Shown: piece after piece, positions 1 through 10,215 of the stretch
How positions within the stretch are numbered: position 1 is the first letter of the stretch
Layout of the letters: every line of letters starts with the position of its first letter
DNA from: Spizellomyces sp. 'palustris'
Lineage: Eukaryota > Chytridiomycota > Chytridiomycetes > Spizellomycetales > Spizellomycetaceae
Direction of reading: 5' to 3'
Assembly: GCA_006535965.1 (NCBI GenBank)
Contig: QEAR01000038.1
Coordinates: 121,491 to 185,490 of the forward strand
DNA length: 64,000 nt
Notes under the pieces: generated by a model
What the model was told of the DNA's origin: nothing
The model's database searches: none
Seen by the model: the letters and a program-made list of their open reading frames with translations, nothing else
Translations under genes and position numbers: made by a program

Positions 1-1215
1 GCCAAGGGCGTATAGGCGTATCTTCATCATCGCCTTGCATAAACGACACTCTTTGGTAGTAATCTCGGGTTAGGTCGCTGTCCAAAAAAATAGTTCATAA
101 ATTACAGCAATAATATCTACTTTGAATTTCGAAAGACATAACGTCGCGCAAGGGGAAACCTTTTGGGATCTCCATAAAGTCGCTGAGCTGTCAACGGCCG
201 GACGCATTGCAAAATCAGCCACTGCGACCCAGCCAGGTATGATCAAAAAGGACCAACTTACACATTCCATGGGGATACTGATCTAAAATGGTCTGTTCCT
301 TTTCTAGCAACCGCTCCAAGAAGCCCTCTCTATCCAGTCCTCGCACGCGATCTTTTGGTTTACCACTGTGGTCGCAGTCCATCAGTCTTCTGTACCAAAT
401 TTTGACGTCCCCTTCTGCGTCTACATCAACAATCTCCATGGTCTCAACAAAGCACAGAAAAGAGGTCCTGCAATCTTGAGCATTTTCCGGATGGCGATTT
501 CGCACGACTCGTACAAGACACGGATGATCGGTTGGTTCAACTCGATCTACTTTTATCGTTTCACATCCATCGAGTCTCATTTGATAAAGCATTGATACAA
601 GGAAGCGCCGGGCCAAGATGAATTCCTCTGGATGATCTGGACAGCTGTATATAGAGTCGTGGATATTGCAAAAGTAGGAATCCGCATGACCAGACGGATA
701 TAACAGCGTCTTCCACCACTCGTTGCCTTCAAATGGTGATTTATCTTGTTTTGGTGAAACTTGAAGCTGGGATCCAGGGTCAACTTCCAGGTTGTAAACA
801 AGAGAACATCTGGCTTCTATGAGATGTTTGCGTCGCTCACGATATCTCTGTCGGTAGTATTCCGACCAACTCTCAGTTCCACTGCTGGACGACGTTCCAT
901 GCGAAAATGACTCTTCTGACTCCTGAGAACATTTCCTCTTGTTGATTTGATCCTTTGTGCGAAGGCCTGGCCAATCACGAAGGCAGTGCGCCTTCCACGT
1001 CGCAGCAGCTGCATAAGAAACCTATTGTTAAGAGAGTTGACATTATACTTTTCAAGTCTCGTACCAATTCTTCTCCATAATCGACAGGATAGCTGAGCTT
1101 GCAAAAGGGTTCTCACGTCTACATGCTCCAATATCAATAAAAGAACGTCAGCATCCATATTCCTTTTTCTCGGGCATTCATTTTGGAGTAAATGGTGGTA
1201 AGCAAAGGGCGTCAT
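1..1215 (-). CDS. F-box protein, 3' end beyond the window
   Basis: Exons read on the minus strand are 1215-1065, 1008-262, 187-121 and 77-1; the gene continues past the left edge. The first exon carries an F-box (MDADVLLLILEHVDVRTLLQ, then SCRLWRR), which continues across the first intron as AAATWKAHCLRDW, the usual F-box ending. All three introns have GT..AG ends and keep the frame. The start may be the ATG at 1215 or the one 19 codons later, immediately before the F-box. F-box proteins bind Skp1 and present substrates to SCF ubiquitin ligases. The long part after the F-box (residues about 70-300) is open, rich in charged residues and Trp/Tyr, and I do not recognise it as WD40, LRR or kelch. 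The substrate is therefore unknown. Confidence is high for the F-box and moderate for exact splice sites. Confidence 0.75.
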
Positions 1216-1348
1216 GTCAGCCAGCGTTGGCGTGTCACGATCGAATGCTAAGCCATAGTTTTAGGTAAGAGCCGATCAACATTTTCAGACCATCTTTCAA
1301 AATAAAGGCCCAAAGCGCTTTTTACAACTTTCAAGAAACATCTCGACC

Positions 1349-1693
1349 ATGTACTTTCTACGCTATAGTCTGTCTCACGTTAACCACCCTTGCGGACGGC
1401 TCCGTATCCATCCTCACATCATTCGGAATTTGGTGTGGCTCTCGCATCGCAAAGCAGAGGAGCGCTGGTTCTATCAACGGCAGAAAGAGGAGATTGAAGA
1501 ATTGAGAGAACAACTCCGCAGACGGCAGAACGCTGCCCGAAAGTTTCTGGATGCTCATCCTGAATTGGATCCAGCATTTAGGGCTGAGCTTGATGCTGGT
1601 TGGATCGTGTGGTGCGTAGTCCTTTTTGATTTGGCTCCCTCATGCAGGAGTCCCGAAGCGCATGCCTATTCATCGAATATGTACTGTTCGTAA
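1349..1693 (+). CDS. Small basic coiled-coil protein, possibly mitochondrial
   Basis: A 114-codon frame starts at an ATG at 1349. The N-terminus is hydrophobic and basic (MYFLRYSLSHVNHPCGRLRI), which would suit a mitochondrial presequence. A strongly predicted helix follows, rich in Glu, Arg and Gln (KAEERWFYQRQKEEIEELRE). The last 30 codons are less convincing. A 36-nt stretch with GT..AG ends at about 1611-1646 could be removed without changing frame, giving a shorter C-terminus. I do not recognise the family. Size and composition would fit a small assembly or inner-membrane accessory protein, but that is inference. It is transcribed divergently from the F-box gene, with about 130 bases between the two starts. 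Confidence 0.45.
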   Translation: MYFLRYSLSHVNHPCGRLRIHPHIIRNLVWLSHRKAEERWFYQRQKEEIEELREQLRRRQNAARKFLDAHPELDPAFRAELDAGWIVWCVVLFDLAPSCRSPEAHAYSSNMYCS

Positions 1694-2240
1694 GGTGACA
1701 AATATAACGATCTCTCTTTTTTCATGCATATAGAGGCGACGTTCGGGTCAATTAACAAACCAGACTGGATTGTGTGTGTGCTGTTCTCGCCGATCTCCAT
1801 GTTGGGATATAACAATAGATGCATGTCACGCTGTGGATACCGACCGCTGTGATATCGTTTTTCGCACAAGGTGCTGCCCCTGTGTAAGCAAGCAACAGTA
1901 AAAAAAAAACACACTGATCTGGAATGTGGCGGGGACGGACATGATATTTCTTTTCGACGATTTCACCTGACGCATGTGAAACATCAACTGCTACAGGACA
2001 ATAGGTCTCTCATAATTTCCTCAGTCTAAGTAGGTACGAAATTCAACTATTTACCACATTTCCCTAGCACAGTTGGACTCTTTAATTTACGCAACCTGGG
2101 ATCTTAAAGGCGTATATTCCGATAGGTATGCACCAAAAATATCAGCAAAAAAAGTGCCCAAAAAACAAGCAAAAATCCAAAACTGCTTCATGTACATATG
2201 CCGCCACCGGGTGACAGCAGTGAACCCACACATTTCCGCC
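1694..2240. other. Intergenic, 547 bases, no gene seen
   Basis: This lies between a plus-strand gene and the 3' end of a minus-strand gene. It is AT-rich, with several runs of A at about 1900-1910 and 2140-2180. Short open frames here have no compositional or motif support. Confidence 0.5.
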
Positions 2241-3158
2241 TCACAGACTCTCCGCACACCGTTCACAAAATTTTGCTTTTCTGTCCGCCTCCCTCTTTGT
2301 TGTTCGCAGTTCACGCTGCAGGTGCTCTTTGGATTTTCGCAGGGAGAGGAGTTGTCGATCTTTGCGCCGGATTTCGGCTTCTAAATATGATACATATGTA
2401 TGTATCGTATCTGACGATGTGCCGGCAAGTACGTCCGTCTGATTGGGGGATTGTTGGGAATCTTGTGATTCAGAAACGGACTGCTGGGAGAAATGGTGAC
2501 GGAGTGATGGGGAAGCATCTAGAGGATGCTGTGACAGAATTCCAGTGGCTTGCTTCGGAATTGACTTGTCTCTCGATGGAGGCGGAGTTTCAACCTGAGG
2601 ACGAGGATGCGATTGTGGTGTTCGCAACCCGGAAGACGTGGGTGAGGATGTATATATGGTGCTATTATTTCCTTGGGGTGTCAAATTCCATGCAGCGGGT
2701 TGAACTCCAGTATGTCGTGATGCGCCTGCTGTCAATTTCGCTGCCCCCGCCGACGTTGGTTGACTATTGAAGGGATCCACTATCCCGTCTCCTTGACTTA
2801 CAGCCTCCATTCCCTGCATCATATCCTCTTCGCCATCTCCCTCCTGTGTATCCTGTTCAGCTTGCGATCTCATTTGAGAGGCAAGCCGGTCAGCAGGTCT
2901 AGAGATCGCCTCGTACACTAGATCATTATCATCGGAACTTGCATCCGAATCGTAGCTCTGGCTACCGTCTAGTGACAAAGCCGAAAAACCTGGGACAGGT
3001 AATTTTGTGCTATATGGTGCACGGGGAGACGGCGAGCGAGGCCGTTTGAAGAGTGTGTTTTCGGCACGGACGGGCCGTCCTTTTCGAGGCGCTTGGGGAG
3101 GAAATGAAGAGGATGGCTTCGAGCTCCTTTTTGGTGTACTAGGCTGGTGGAGAGACAT
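2241..3158 (-). CDS. Disordered Ser/Pro-rich protein with a C-terminal coiled coil
   Basis: A single uninterrupted frame of 305 codons. Residues 1-240 are low complexity, rich in Ser, Pro, Gln and Thr, with basic clusters near the N-terminus (KRSSKP, RKGRPVR, KRPRSPSPRAP) that could act as nuclear localisation signals. An acidic stretch lies near residues 65-110. Residues about 250-305 change to a heptad-like charged helix (YLEAEIRRKDRQLLSLRKSK) and end with a CERC motif. The layout is typical of fungal scaffold or cell-cycle proteins, but I do not recognise the family and assign no function. It is divergent from the MGNC-start gene, with a shared 519-base upstream region. Confidence 0.65.
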   Translation of the reverse strand: MSLHQPSTPKRSSKPSSSFPPQAPRKGRPVRAENTLFKRPRSPSPRAPYSTKLPVPGFSALSLDGSQSYDSDASSDDNDLVYEAISRPADRLASQMRSQAEQDTQEGDGEEDMMQGMEAVSQGDGIVDPFNSQPTSAGAAKLTAGASRHTGVQPAAWNLTPQGNNSTIYTSSPTSSGLRTPQSHPRPQVETPPPSRDKSIPKQATGILSQHPLDASPSLRHHFSQQSVSESQDSQQSPNQTDVLAGTSSDTIHTYVSYLEAEIRRKDRQLLSLRKSKEHLQRELRTTKREADRKAKFCERCAESL

Positions 3159-3677
3159 AGTGTCTGCAGCGGGTATCCACTGAAAGAATTGGCAAGGCCG
3201 TGATTTATAGAGGTAGTTTTGACACCTCCAAAAGTGTTCTGGTGCGACGGTTTAGTCTAGACGGGACCCCTACTAGCAGTCGCCACAGAAGCCTACGTAC
3301 GACCACAATTCTTTGTCCTCTTCTTCACAACGCTTTCGATAGCAGGCAAACCACATTTACATAGGGGCGGACCCTCCATTCGAGGGAATGACAAAGTTGC
3401 GCCAAAAGGAATGGATTTGATGCTTCGCTTACAAGTGCAATTGACAGGTGATACAAGGCACGTGAGAGGCACCAAGGCCGATGAGCGTTCGTTCCGCGCA
3501 CTTTGGAGATTTCATCTCCTGCTCCAATACTCGTCATTTTATAACGAGCGCCCGCAGCAAGCACTTCCTCAGAGTACAAGGAGCAGGGCACAGCGCTGTG
3601 CTTTTGGACATTTTGTGACAGGCAAATGGTGTTTAGCACTCGCTCAAGACATTAAATTTGACCGTCAAACGACTAGC
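3159..3677. other. Divergent intergenic region, 519 bases
   Basis: It separates the start of a minus-strand gene (3158) from the start of a plus-strand gene (3678) and so probably holds both promoters. An open frame running into the plus-strand gene from 3411 is treated as untranslated, because the internal ATG at 3678 begins a recognisable acylation motif. No clear TATA box was found. Confidence 0.4.
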
Positions 3678-4831
3678 ATGGGAAACTGTTTGGGTGCAAC
3701 CGCCTCCTACTGCTGTCCAAACTCGAGCTGGGCAAACGCAGGAGGACGCGGTTTTCCAACTCAGCTCACATTCGACTACGACGAAATCGATGACTTGGAA
3801 TTCGAAAACCTTCTCAATAACCCGCATGGACCTCACGGTGCTTTCGGCAGCCCTAGACAAAACAGTGCGTTTTGGGAGAGACTAGCAGCGCTTTTCAGGT
3901 TCCGACGTGAGGGGGTGGTTGGAGCCGACGGGGTTGGGAGGATTGTTCCAGGTGCCTTCAGAGCTGGTGGATATCAGGCAGTGCCGACAGGCGTTGGGTT
4001 TGATGAACCTGTAGTACGCAACGATGACTTGGAAGACGACGAGTTTTTACGACATGAGGAAGACGCAGAGTTGATGAGTAATGAACAGATACGAAGGATC
4101 ACAAGTCTTGCCCAAAGCCAGGTTGGTTTGAAAATGTGTTCGTGCTGCTGAAACGGGCATGCGTAATTGACGATGAGTGTGATCTATCGAGAAGCGCCCG
4201 GTAACACGACCACCTCCTTCGACAATCCCTCCATCAAAGCCAGAAAAGCCAGAACCAAAGCAGGCACTAACTCCAAGCAAGCAGCTCATTGACATATCCA
4301 CCAACGAGGAGGCTCTCTCCACAGCATTGTCAGACACCCAAGTAACGGCTGATAGCGACAACGCGCCGCTACGTGCCCCACGCCCAATGACAACATTCCA
4401 AACCTTCCGTCCAAAAAGACGTGCTAGTCACACAGCATCTGCCGCGGTCTCGGCCGCGACGATTTTCACCAGTTCCTCCGTGGACGGACCGGCAAATGAA
4501 GAAGAAGAAGCAGAAGGATTTGGGTATGTTTGTGACTTGTGTATGGGTACCACGCAGATATCTCATGCATCTATTCCAAACACTCTTATTATGTAGTCAA
4601 TTCCAAACAGCCACACCCCGCCAAGAACTTGCTGACCCGCTTCAACAATCACCAGCCCCTGAAGAAGTCATTGAACAACCGAATCCGATATCTGCATCAG
4701 AAGCCGTGAATGCAGAAGAGGAGCCTTCGGAAACAGCAGTAGCCGATGCACCTGGACAGCCTGTTACCACTGAAAATACAGAAGAGAAGGAACCTGTACA
4801 AACCGATCCTTTACAGGCGGTAGCAATGTGA
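3678..4831 (+). CDS. Probable N-myristoylated/palmitoylated acidic protein (MGNC start)
   Basis: Exons 3678-4121, 4192-4523 and 4597-4831 give 336 residues. The start is chosen because it produces MGNCLGATASYCCPN, with Gly2 as an N-myristoylation site and nearby Cys4, Cys12 and Cys13 suited to S-palmitoylation. That implies anchoring to a cytosolic membrane face. The middle has an acidic patch (DDLEDDEFLRHEEDAELM) followed by a short helix (SNEQIRRITSLAQSQ). The C-terminal 170 residues are Pro/Glu/Ala-rich and probably disordered. The acylated N-terminus with a following acidic segment recalls LAMTOR1/Ego1, the lysosomal Ragulator anchor, but alignment by eye is weak and I give no symbol. Both introns are GT..AG and phase-consistent. 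Confidence 0.6.
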
Positions 4832-5074
4832 GAAGCTACGTGAAATGATTGGATGGAGCTTTTTGTAGTTTATTTTGAGATGTAGATAATTGCCAAAAAA
4901 AAAGGTTATGACCTCCTAGCAGATAGTTGTTCGAGCCAAGCTAGTTCGATACAACGGTATCAGGAATCAAAAACATGTGAGAAGGCAAAAATATACAGTT
5001 TACAGTATTACACGGGTAAGGGTATCAGCGTATCATACAGGGAGGAAATTGTATCAAGCAAACAATAGTACCCA

Positions 5075-8000
5075 CTATCTCTTTTCACCCACAACCCCCT
5101 CAATCTCCGGAAACACGATTCCCCAGACTTCATCTAAAAGAGTATACGCCAATTGTTGGTTCAATCTTCTGTTCTGAAATACCGCCCATAGACGACTAGC
5201 CCCCTTGCGTGCATTTTTGCGTCCAACCATGCCGCCCAATAATTCCGGTAAAAGACTCGAGAGTTTACTTTGGGCTGCAGTTTTTGTACGAAGTTTATTT
5301 GCTGGCGTTCGAACTTGTTTGGACGGAGAATTGACGGGTGGGGAGTAAAAGGAGGCAGCGTCTGGCCAAAATGTTTCCCTGAGATGCGTCAGGTAAAATG
5401 CAATGTTGTCTTCTGAGACCATCCATCGAAGGTTTTCAGTTACTTTGCGCTCAACGGTCCCACCGAATAGTTGCTGGAGAACGAGTCCAACAGCTTGTCT
5501 TCGGAACCAGTTGTTCTTTTCACGAAGCTCAAACAATTCAATGAAAAGATCGAATATTGCATCTGTGGTAGAGGCGGCCGGTAAAACTTCGCCGGTAGTG
5601 GAAGATGGTGCGGGAGAGTAGACCGACGAATTGATAGTTGGACTGATTGATGGTTCGCTTTTACTTGGCGGCCGAGCAAGTAGTCCACTACGGAATCCAG
5701 TATCGTTTCCTTCAGGTGGGAAAATTGAGGGTGATGGCAATGGGGCGCCATCCTTTCGTTGAGGACCGCGATGTGCTGCGTCAATAGAATCATCCACATT
5801 TTGCAAGAGGTTCTTCAAGAGGGATCGCTTAGGACGTCGATCGGATGAAGCCGAAGATCGAACGGTCAATAATTTCGCAACATGTTCATGACAGATAAAT
5901 CGCCTTAGCTCCGACGATTGGCAAATATCGGTATACTTCATTATACTCTGAGGAGGACGTTACATAACTTTAACCAGTAGTCGTGAGGCTTTAAACGCGC
6001 GCCGCTATTTCACCTGTAGATACTCATCCAGTGCAACCCTCCGATTCTCAAGAAAATCCTTCTTCAACTTCATAATTCCTTTTAACACTTTGCTAGGGAA
6101 ATCCAATCGTTGCACAACCGGAAACTTGGATCTCAGAGTTTGATGTAATGTGAAAAATTCGGAATAGCGTCGCAAAATTGTCCAGGAGCGAGATTTCGCC
6201 TCGCTTCCTGTTGTGGGTTCTCTCATGTCGGGCGCACTCAAAAGTGTAACTTGGATGATGTACGCTGCATACTCTTTTCCATCCCTGGATACAATGCGAG
6301 TGTCAATAATTTGAGCCTTTGCGCGCTCCTGCGAAATATATTGATTATCAAAGAGTAAAGATCAGCCGCAGACGCTGGTATAACACATACGGGTGTGATG
6401 AATTCCCTGATCTCGGCTTCTTCCATCTTAGTTTTCTCCACTCTGGCTTCACTCAAAAGGGCGCCAAGTCCCAACTTCATCAATTCCAGCTCGCGCAATC
6501 GGTCGGGTGGCCAGGCCTCCGTCTCGGCCTGCGCAATTTGTCTAGCTACCTCATTCTCTTCATGTGTCAGTCGCTCAATACGGTCAGAAAGGTCGTTCAT
6601 GGCTTTCGGGGATCCAAGAACTAATGGGAGCGAGACGGAAACTTTGGGATTTCGCAATAAAACGGACTGAGTCGGATCGTCTGTGATCTCATGAGTTTTT
6701 GACTGAACATCGGTACTAGTAGATAGTGTACTCCCAACCAAATCATCCTCGTGCTCGTCAAACTCCATTTCCACATCCTCATTTTCAGCATCTTCATCTT
6801 CGGACGTGGTGCTAACTTCGTTATCGGAACCAAAAGTGAAACGCAGTCGACCGCGTTCCCGTACCCCGTCCGATTGATCACTGGACAATATACTGGCTGG
6901 CGATTTTGTACGGCTTCGAAGGGGCGACGATGTAGTACTACCCGAAGCCATCTTTCCACTTGAATTCCTTCTAAACAGCCCAGCAATCTTTCCAGACATT
7001 TTTTCTCCCATGCCCGCTAATTGACCTGGTTCGCCGTCCCTCCGCCTGGCCTCCATACCATCAACAGATCGGGTCTTCGCCTTTACTCGTCGCCCTTGCA
7101 CCTTGCTCCTGCCCCTCAAAAACGGCACTCCAAACGTATTGTCCGGATTATCTAGTATAGACTGCAGCTCTCCTTCCACGTTGTCAATAGAATCAGTGCG
7201 AACGGGAGGTAACGGAGGTACATTGGCCGGGTGACCAGCCGGGAGAATGGGCTCAACTTCACCTGCTGCCTTTGCCTTTCCCTTTTTGAAGACGTTGATA
7301 AATGATTTCTTTTTTGGCACGACGGGGCGGCTAGTATCTGGTAGGTCGTCTTCGGATCCTGTAGGACTCACTACAGCTCTGTCACCTTCCATCGATGATC
7401 GTCGTGGGTCATTGTGCCCACATTCGAACTCCATTGAATCCTGCGATCGCCTTGGGGAGTGATCCTGCATCAAGTGAGCCACAAGTTTCATGTACAATGT
7501 ACTGCGCATGAAACTGGGGTAATCCTCATCCTCCATTATCCGAAAAACCTGGTCCTGCGCTTCGAACAAGATTTTCAAAGCCGTTATAACGTGGTTCTTG
7601 GCTGCACCCGGCTCCCAATGCACATAAGATATTAATAAATCCATCTTCGTGCAGAGCTCTTTGTCGATGGCCAGTTTGAATTTAAGGTTCGGGGCCAAAA
7701 ACTCCGTGTAAACGCTGTGAATATCCTCGCTAATGGGCTTCCAATCGACATCAGACCTCTCTCCAAGCATCTCGTCGTTGGCAGGGATATGGTGGTGTTC
7801 CTCATCCTCGTTAAGCTGATTTCTAACACCGTTGACGACGATCCAGAACTGAAGATACGGCATCCTTCCCTCCTGATCCATAAATTCTGTAAAATACGAC
7901 AATAGAAGTGGATCATGGAGTACTGCTGCGAGTGTTGGCCGTTCGCGTTGCTTGGCTTTCTCACGAGAGTTCTGCCAGTAGGAAGAAATATTATTATGCT

Positions 8001-9573
8001 AGTCTTCATGTTGAATGAAGCACGATTCCATACCTTATTGCGCCCACCTAGGCCTGTTATCCTCTTGTCCACCCTTTTCAACGCAACTTGCAGTCTATTT
8101 ATATATATTCTCGTATCCGCAACTCTCACGCCATTAATGATATCAGATGGCCGGCAGTTGGCTATACATTATGATAAGAAGATGGATCTCTCGCACAGCC
8201 TTTGACCAACGACAATCTCACCGGTTTCCGTTTCTTTTTTATGGATTTCCGTTAGCACCATATCCCGTATCCGTAATGCATCCAAAAGGTTATCGCAGCG
8301 TTTGATGAGCTTGATAAATTCGTCAAATGTTCGCATACGAGGTGCTGACGTATCCAAGGGGCTTTCAGAATCGAGAGTCGGTAACGGGGGTTGCTTTTCC
8401 AAGACCTCTTGTATTTTGTGAAGAAGAGTTCTGGTAGAGAGTCGGTTGAAATGTGACAAATCAGCAGCAAACAACATGGGCTAAATAGTGCGCTCACTGT
8501 TCTTGTTGTAGCATTCGGTCGGTCTGCAAAGGTCATATTTAAACTGTTAGAACGAACGCATCCTGACCGGCAATCAGCGCCAGTAGAACCACGATACGCA
8601 CCAACATATCAATCGTCTGATTCCAAAAATCAGGATCCGCCAACAGATCCAGTGCAGGCTGCACGACTTTGCATACAAGAATTTCCCTGATAATGATCAC
8701 AAAAAGTCTACTAGAGATCTCATTCGCCGGGCAAATCAACGGCAAGGCTGCTTCGATTATCCGCCGTAGGTATCCGTGTTCTAACGAAACCGTTGGGGTA
8801 GGGTTGGCAGAAATTGCGGGGTGCAATCGCCCATTCATGTAATGCCTTGCTAATTGGCAGTCCATTTCATCAGATTCCGTGACGGTGCGCTGAAGCTTGT
8901 GCCCACGCAACAGACGCTCCGCTCGTCGGTATTCCGTTAAATGGGCCGTGAGCATCGGAAGCGCTCGGGAAGCAACAAAATGTACAAAGTCAAGCCGCTC
9001 CAGTCGCTGCTTCACTTCGACTGAGGCGTCATATACAACTGCATCGACGCGGGACACAAAGATGGGCTCTGGACCAATGCCAGAATACCACCAGCTACGA
9101 ATGAAATCCCGACTGATAAAAAAAAGCAGGTCGTCAATGACTTGCTGGATCTGCCTGTTTTCCACAAATGCTTGTGGTCTAAAAACCACCTTTTCCTTTT
9201 CCCTCTCCGTCATATAGTTCTTCCATACTCGTGGCTGCGTAAAGTTCAAAGCCCGTATTGGCCGCTTGTCTCTGACAGGTTTTCGCCCCTTGTTCCGAAA
9301 AAGAATAGGAAAGAGTGCATTCCACCATCCATATAGTACAACAATGCCGACGACAACCAAAGCATGGTATATGAGACGATATATTACAGTGTAGTTCTTG
9401 GCGAAAATAGCGAGACATAACACAATGACAGTTGCCCGGGGATGTGCTTCAACTCTTGTGAGGATCGCATCTAAGGGGGACGTGGAGGTGCTACTAGTGG
9501 GTCTAACGGTGGACGGCATCTTGGAGTGCGGTTGGCGTAAGCTGCGAAGACCATCGTAGGAATGGTGGTGCAT
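5075..9573 (-). CDS. MDM1: Sorting nexin of the Mdm1/SNX13/SNX14/SNX25 type (TM-PXA-RGS-PX-nexin C)
   Basis: Six exons (9573-8554 or 8545, 8480-8222, 8161-8034, 7971-6391, 6328-6014, 5947-5075) give about 1,391 residues. Residues 47-92 hold one or two membrane segments (VIVLCLAIFAKNY, then ALVVVGIVVLYGWW). A PXA domain follows at about 145-335. An RGS domain at about 483-620 contains DPLLLSYFTEFMDQEG and QFWIVVNGVR. A long acidic, Ser-rich linker precedes a PX domain at about 997-1125 (RRYSEFFTLHQTLRSKFP, LDEYLQ), and the C-terminal nexin domain lies at about 1229-1390. In yeast, Mdm1 tethers the ER to the vacuole; SNX13/14 act at ER, lysosome and lipid-droplet contacts. A similar tethering role is inferred here. 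The first donor is uncertain (8553 or 8544, both non-consensus but in frame). The other introns are clear. The symbol is given by domain order, not by alignment. Confidence 0.85.
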
Positions 9574-10215
9574 GCCTTCGCGCCGCCGTGGGAGGTGGCT
9601 ATAGGCGACACGCGCGCCTAACCAGTGGGCTTCGTCCTATCCGTCATAAGCATTTCACCATGTTCTACCCTTTCTCTCAAAGTGTCAGTCTGCATTACAC
9701 CAGTTTTGGCTGTTGCCGTGGATAAAGCTGACATGCACCGCACCATCAACATTTCGTACTCAAATAGCCCGTTGGTAAAAATAGCTAAATAAAACGAGTG
9801 TACTGAAAGCAAGTAAATGGCAGACCCACTTGGATGTGGAAGGAACATGTCTCAATTCCTTGTCAAACTGGACCAATGTCTAAACATATGAAGAGAGAAT
9901 AAAGTAGCGAACGACTTTTTGCCAATATCTGTGTTGACCTTTTGGAATACCATCATGAGGGGATGTTGTCAAAACACCCAATCCTTGGGAATCAACAAAG
10001 ATTTGGGTCTGGCATCTAGGAAACTTATTGCCATTAGCGCTTTTTACTTTGTTGATCGGGATAAATAGTATTGTATTTATCGTTATTTTATCTTGCCTTT
10101 ACTTCTTTACAATCTCACTAATTGCCACCATTATTCAAGTAAATATCCATCCGCAAAGCTGTACAAAAAGTAAACCATTCCCATCTCTCTACAAGATCTA
10201 AGAGCAACCCTAACA
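9574..10215. other. Intergenic, 642 bases, no gene seen
   Basis: It lies upstream of the sorting nexin gene (minus) and downstream of Bta1 (minus). A 76-codon minus-strand frame at 9618-9848 has no recognisable motif. The stretch around 10030-10140 is AT-rich, as expected for a fungal 3' region. Confidence 0.4.

Noticed and set aside
3411-3677. N-terminal extension of the MGNC protein from an upstream in-frame codon
   Set aside because: The internal ATG gives a canonical acylation start; the extension is unstructured and begins in the shared promoter region.
9618-9848. 76-codon minus-strand frame with hydrophobic start
   Set aside because: Too short and without a recognisable motif or splice partner.
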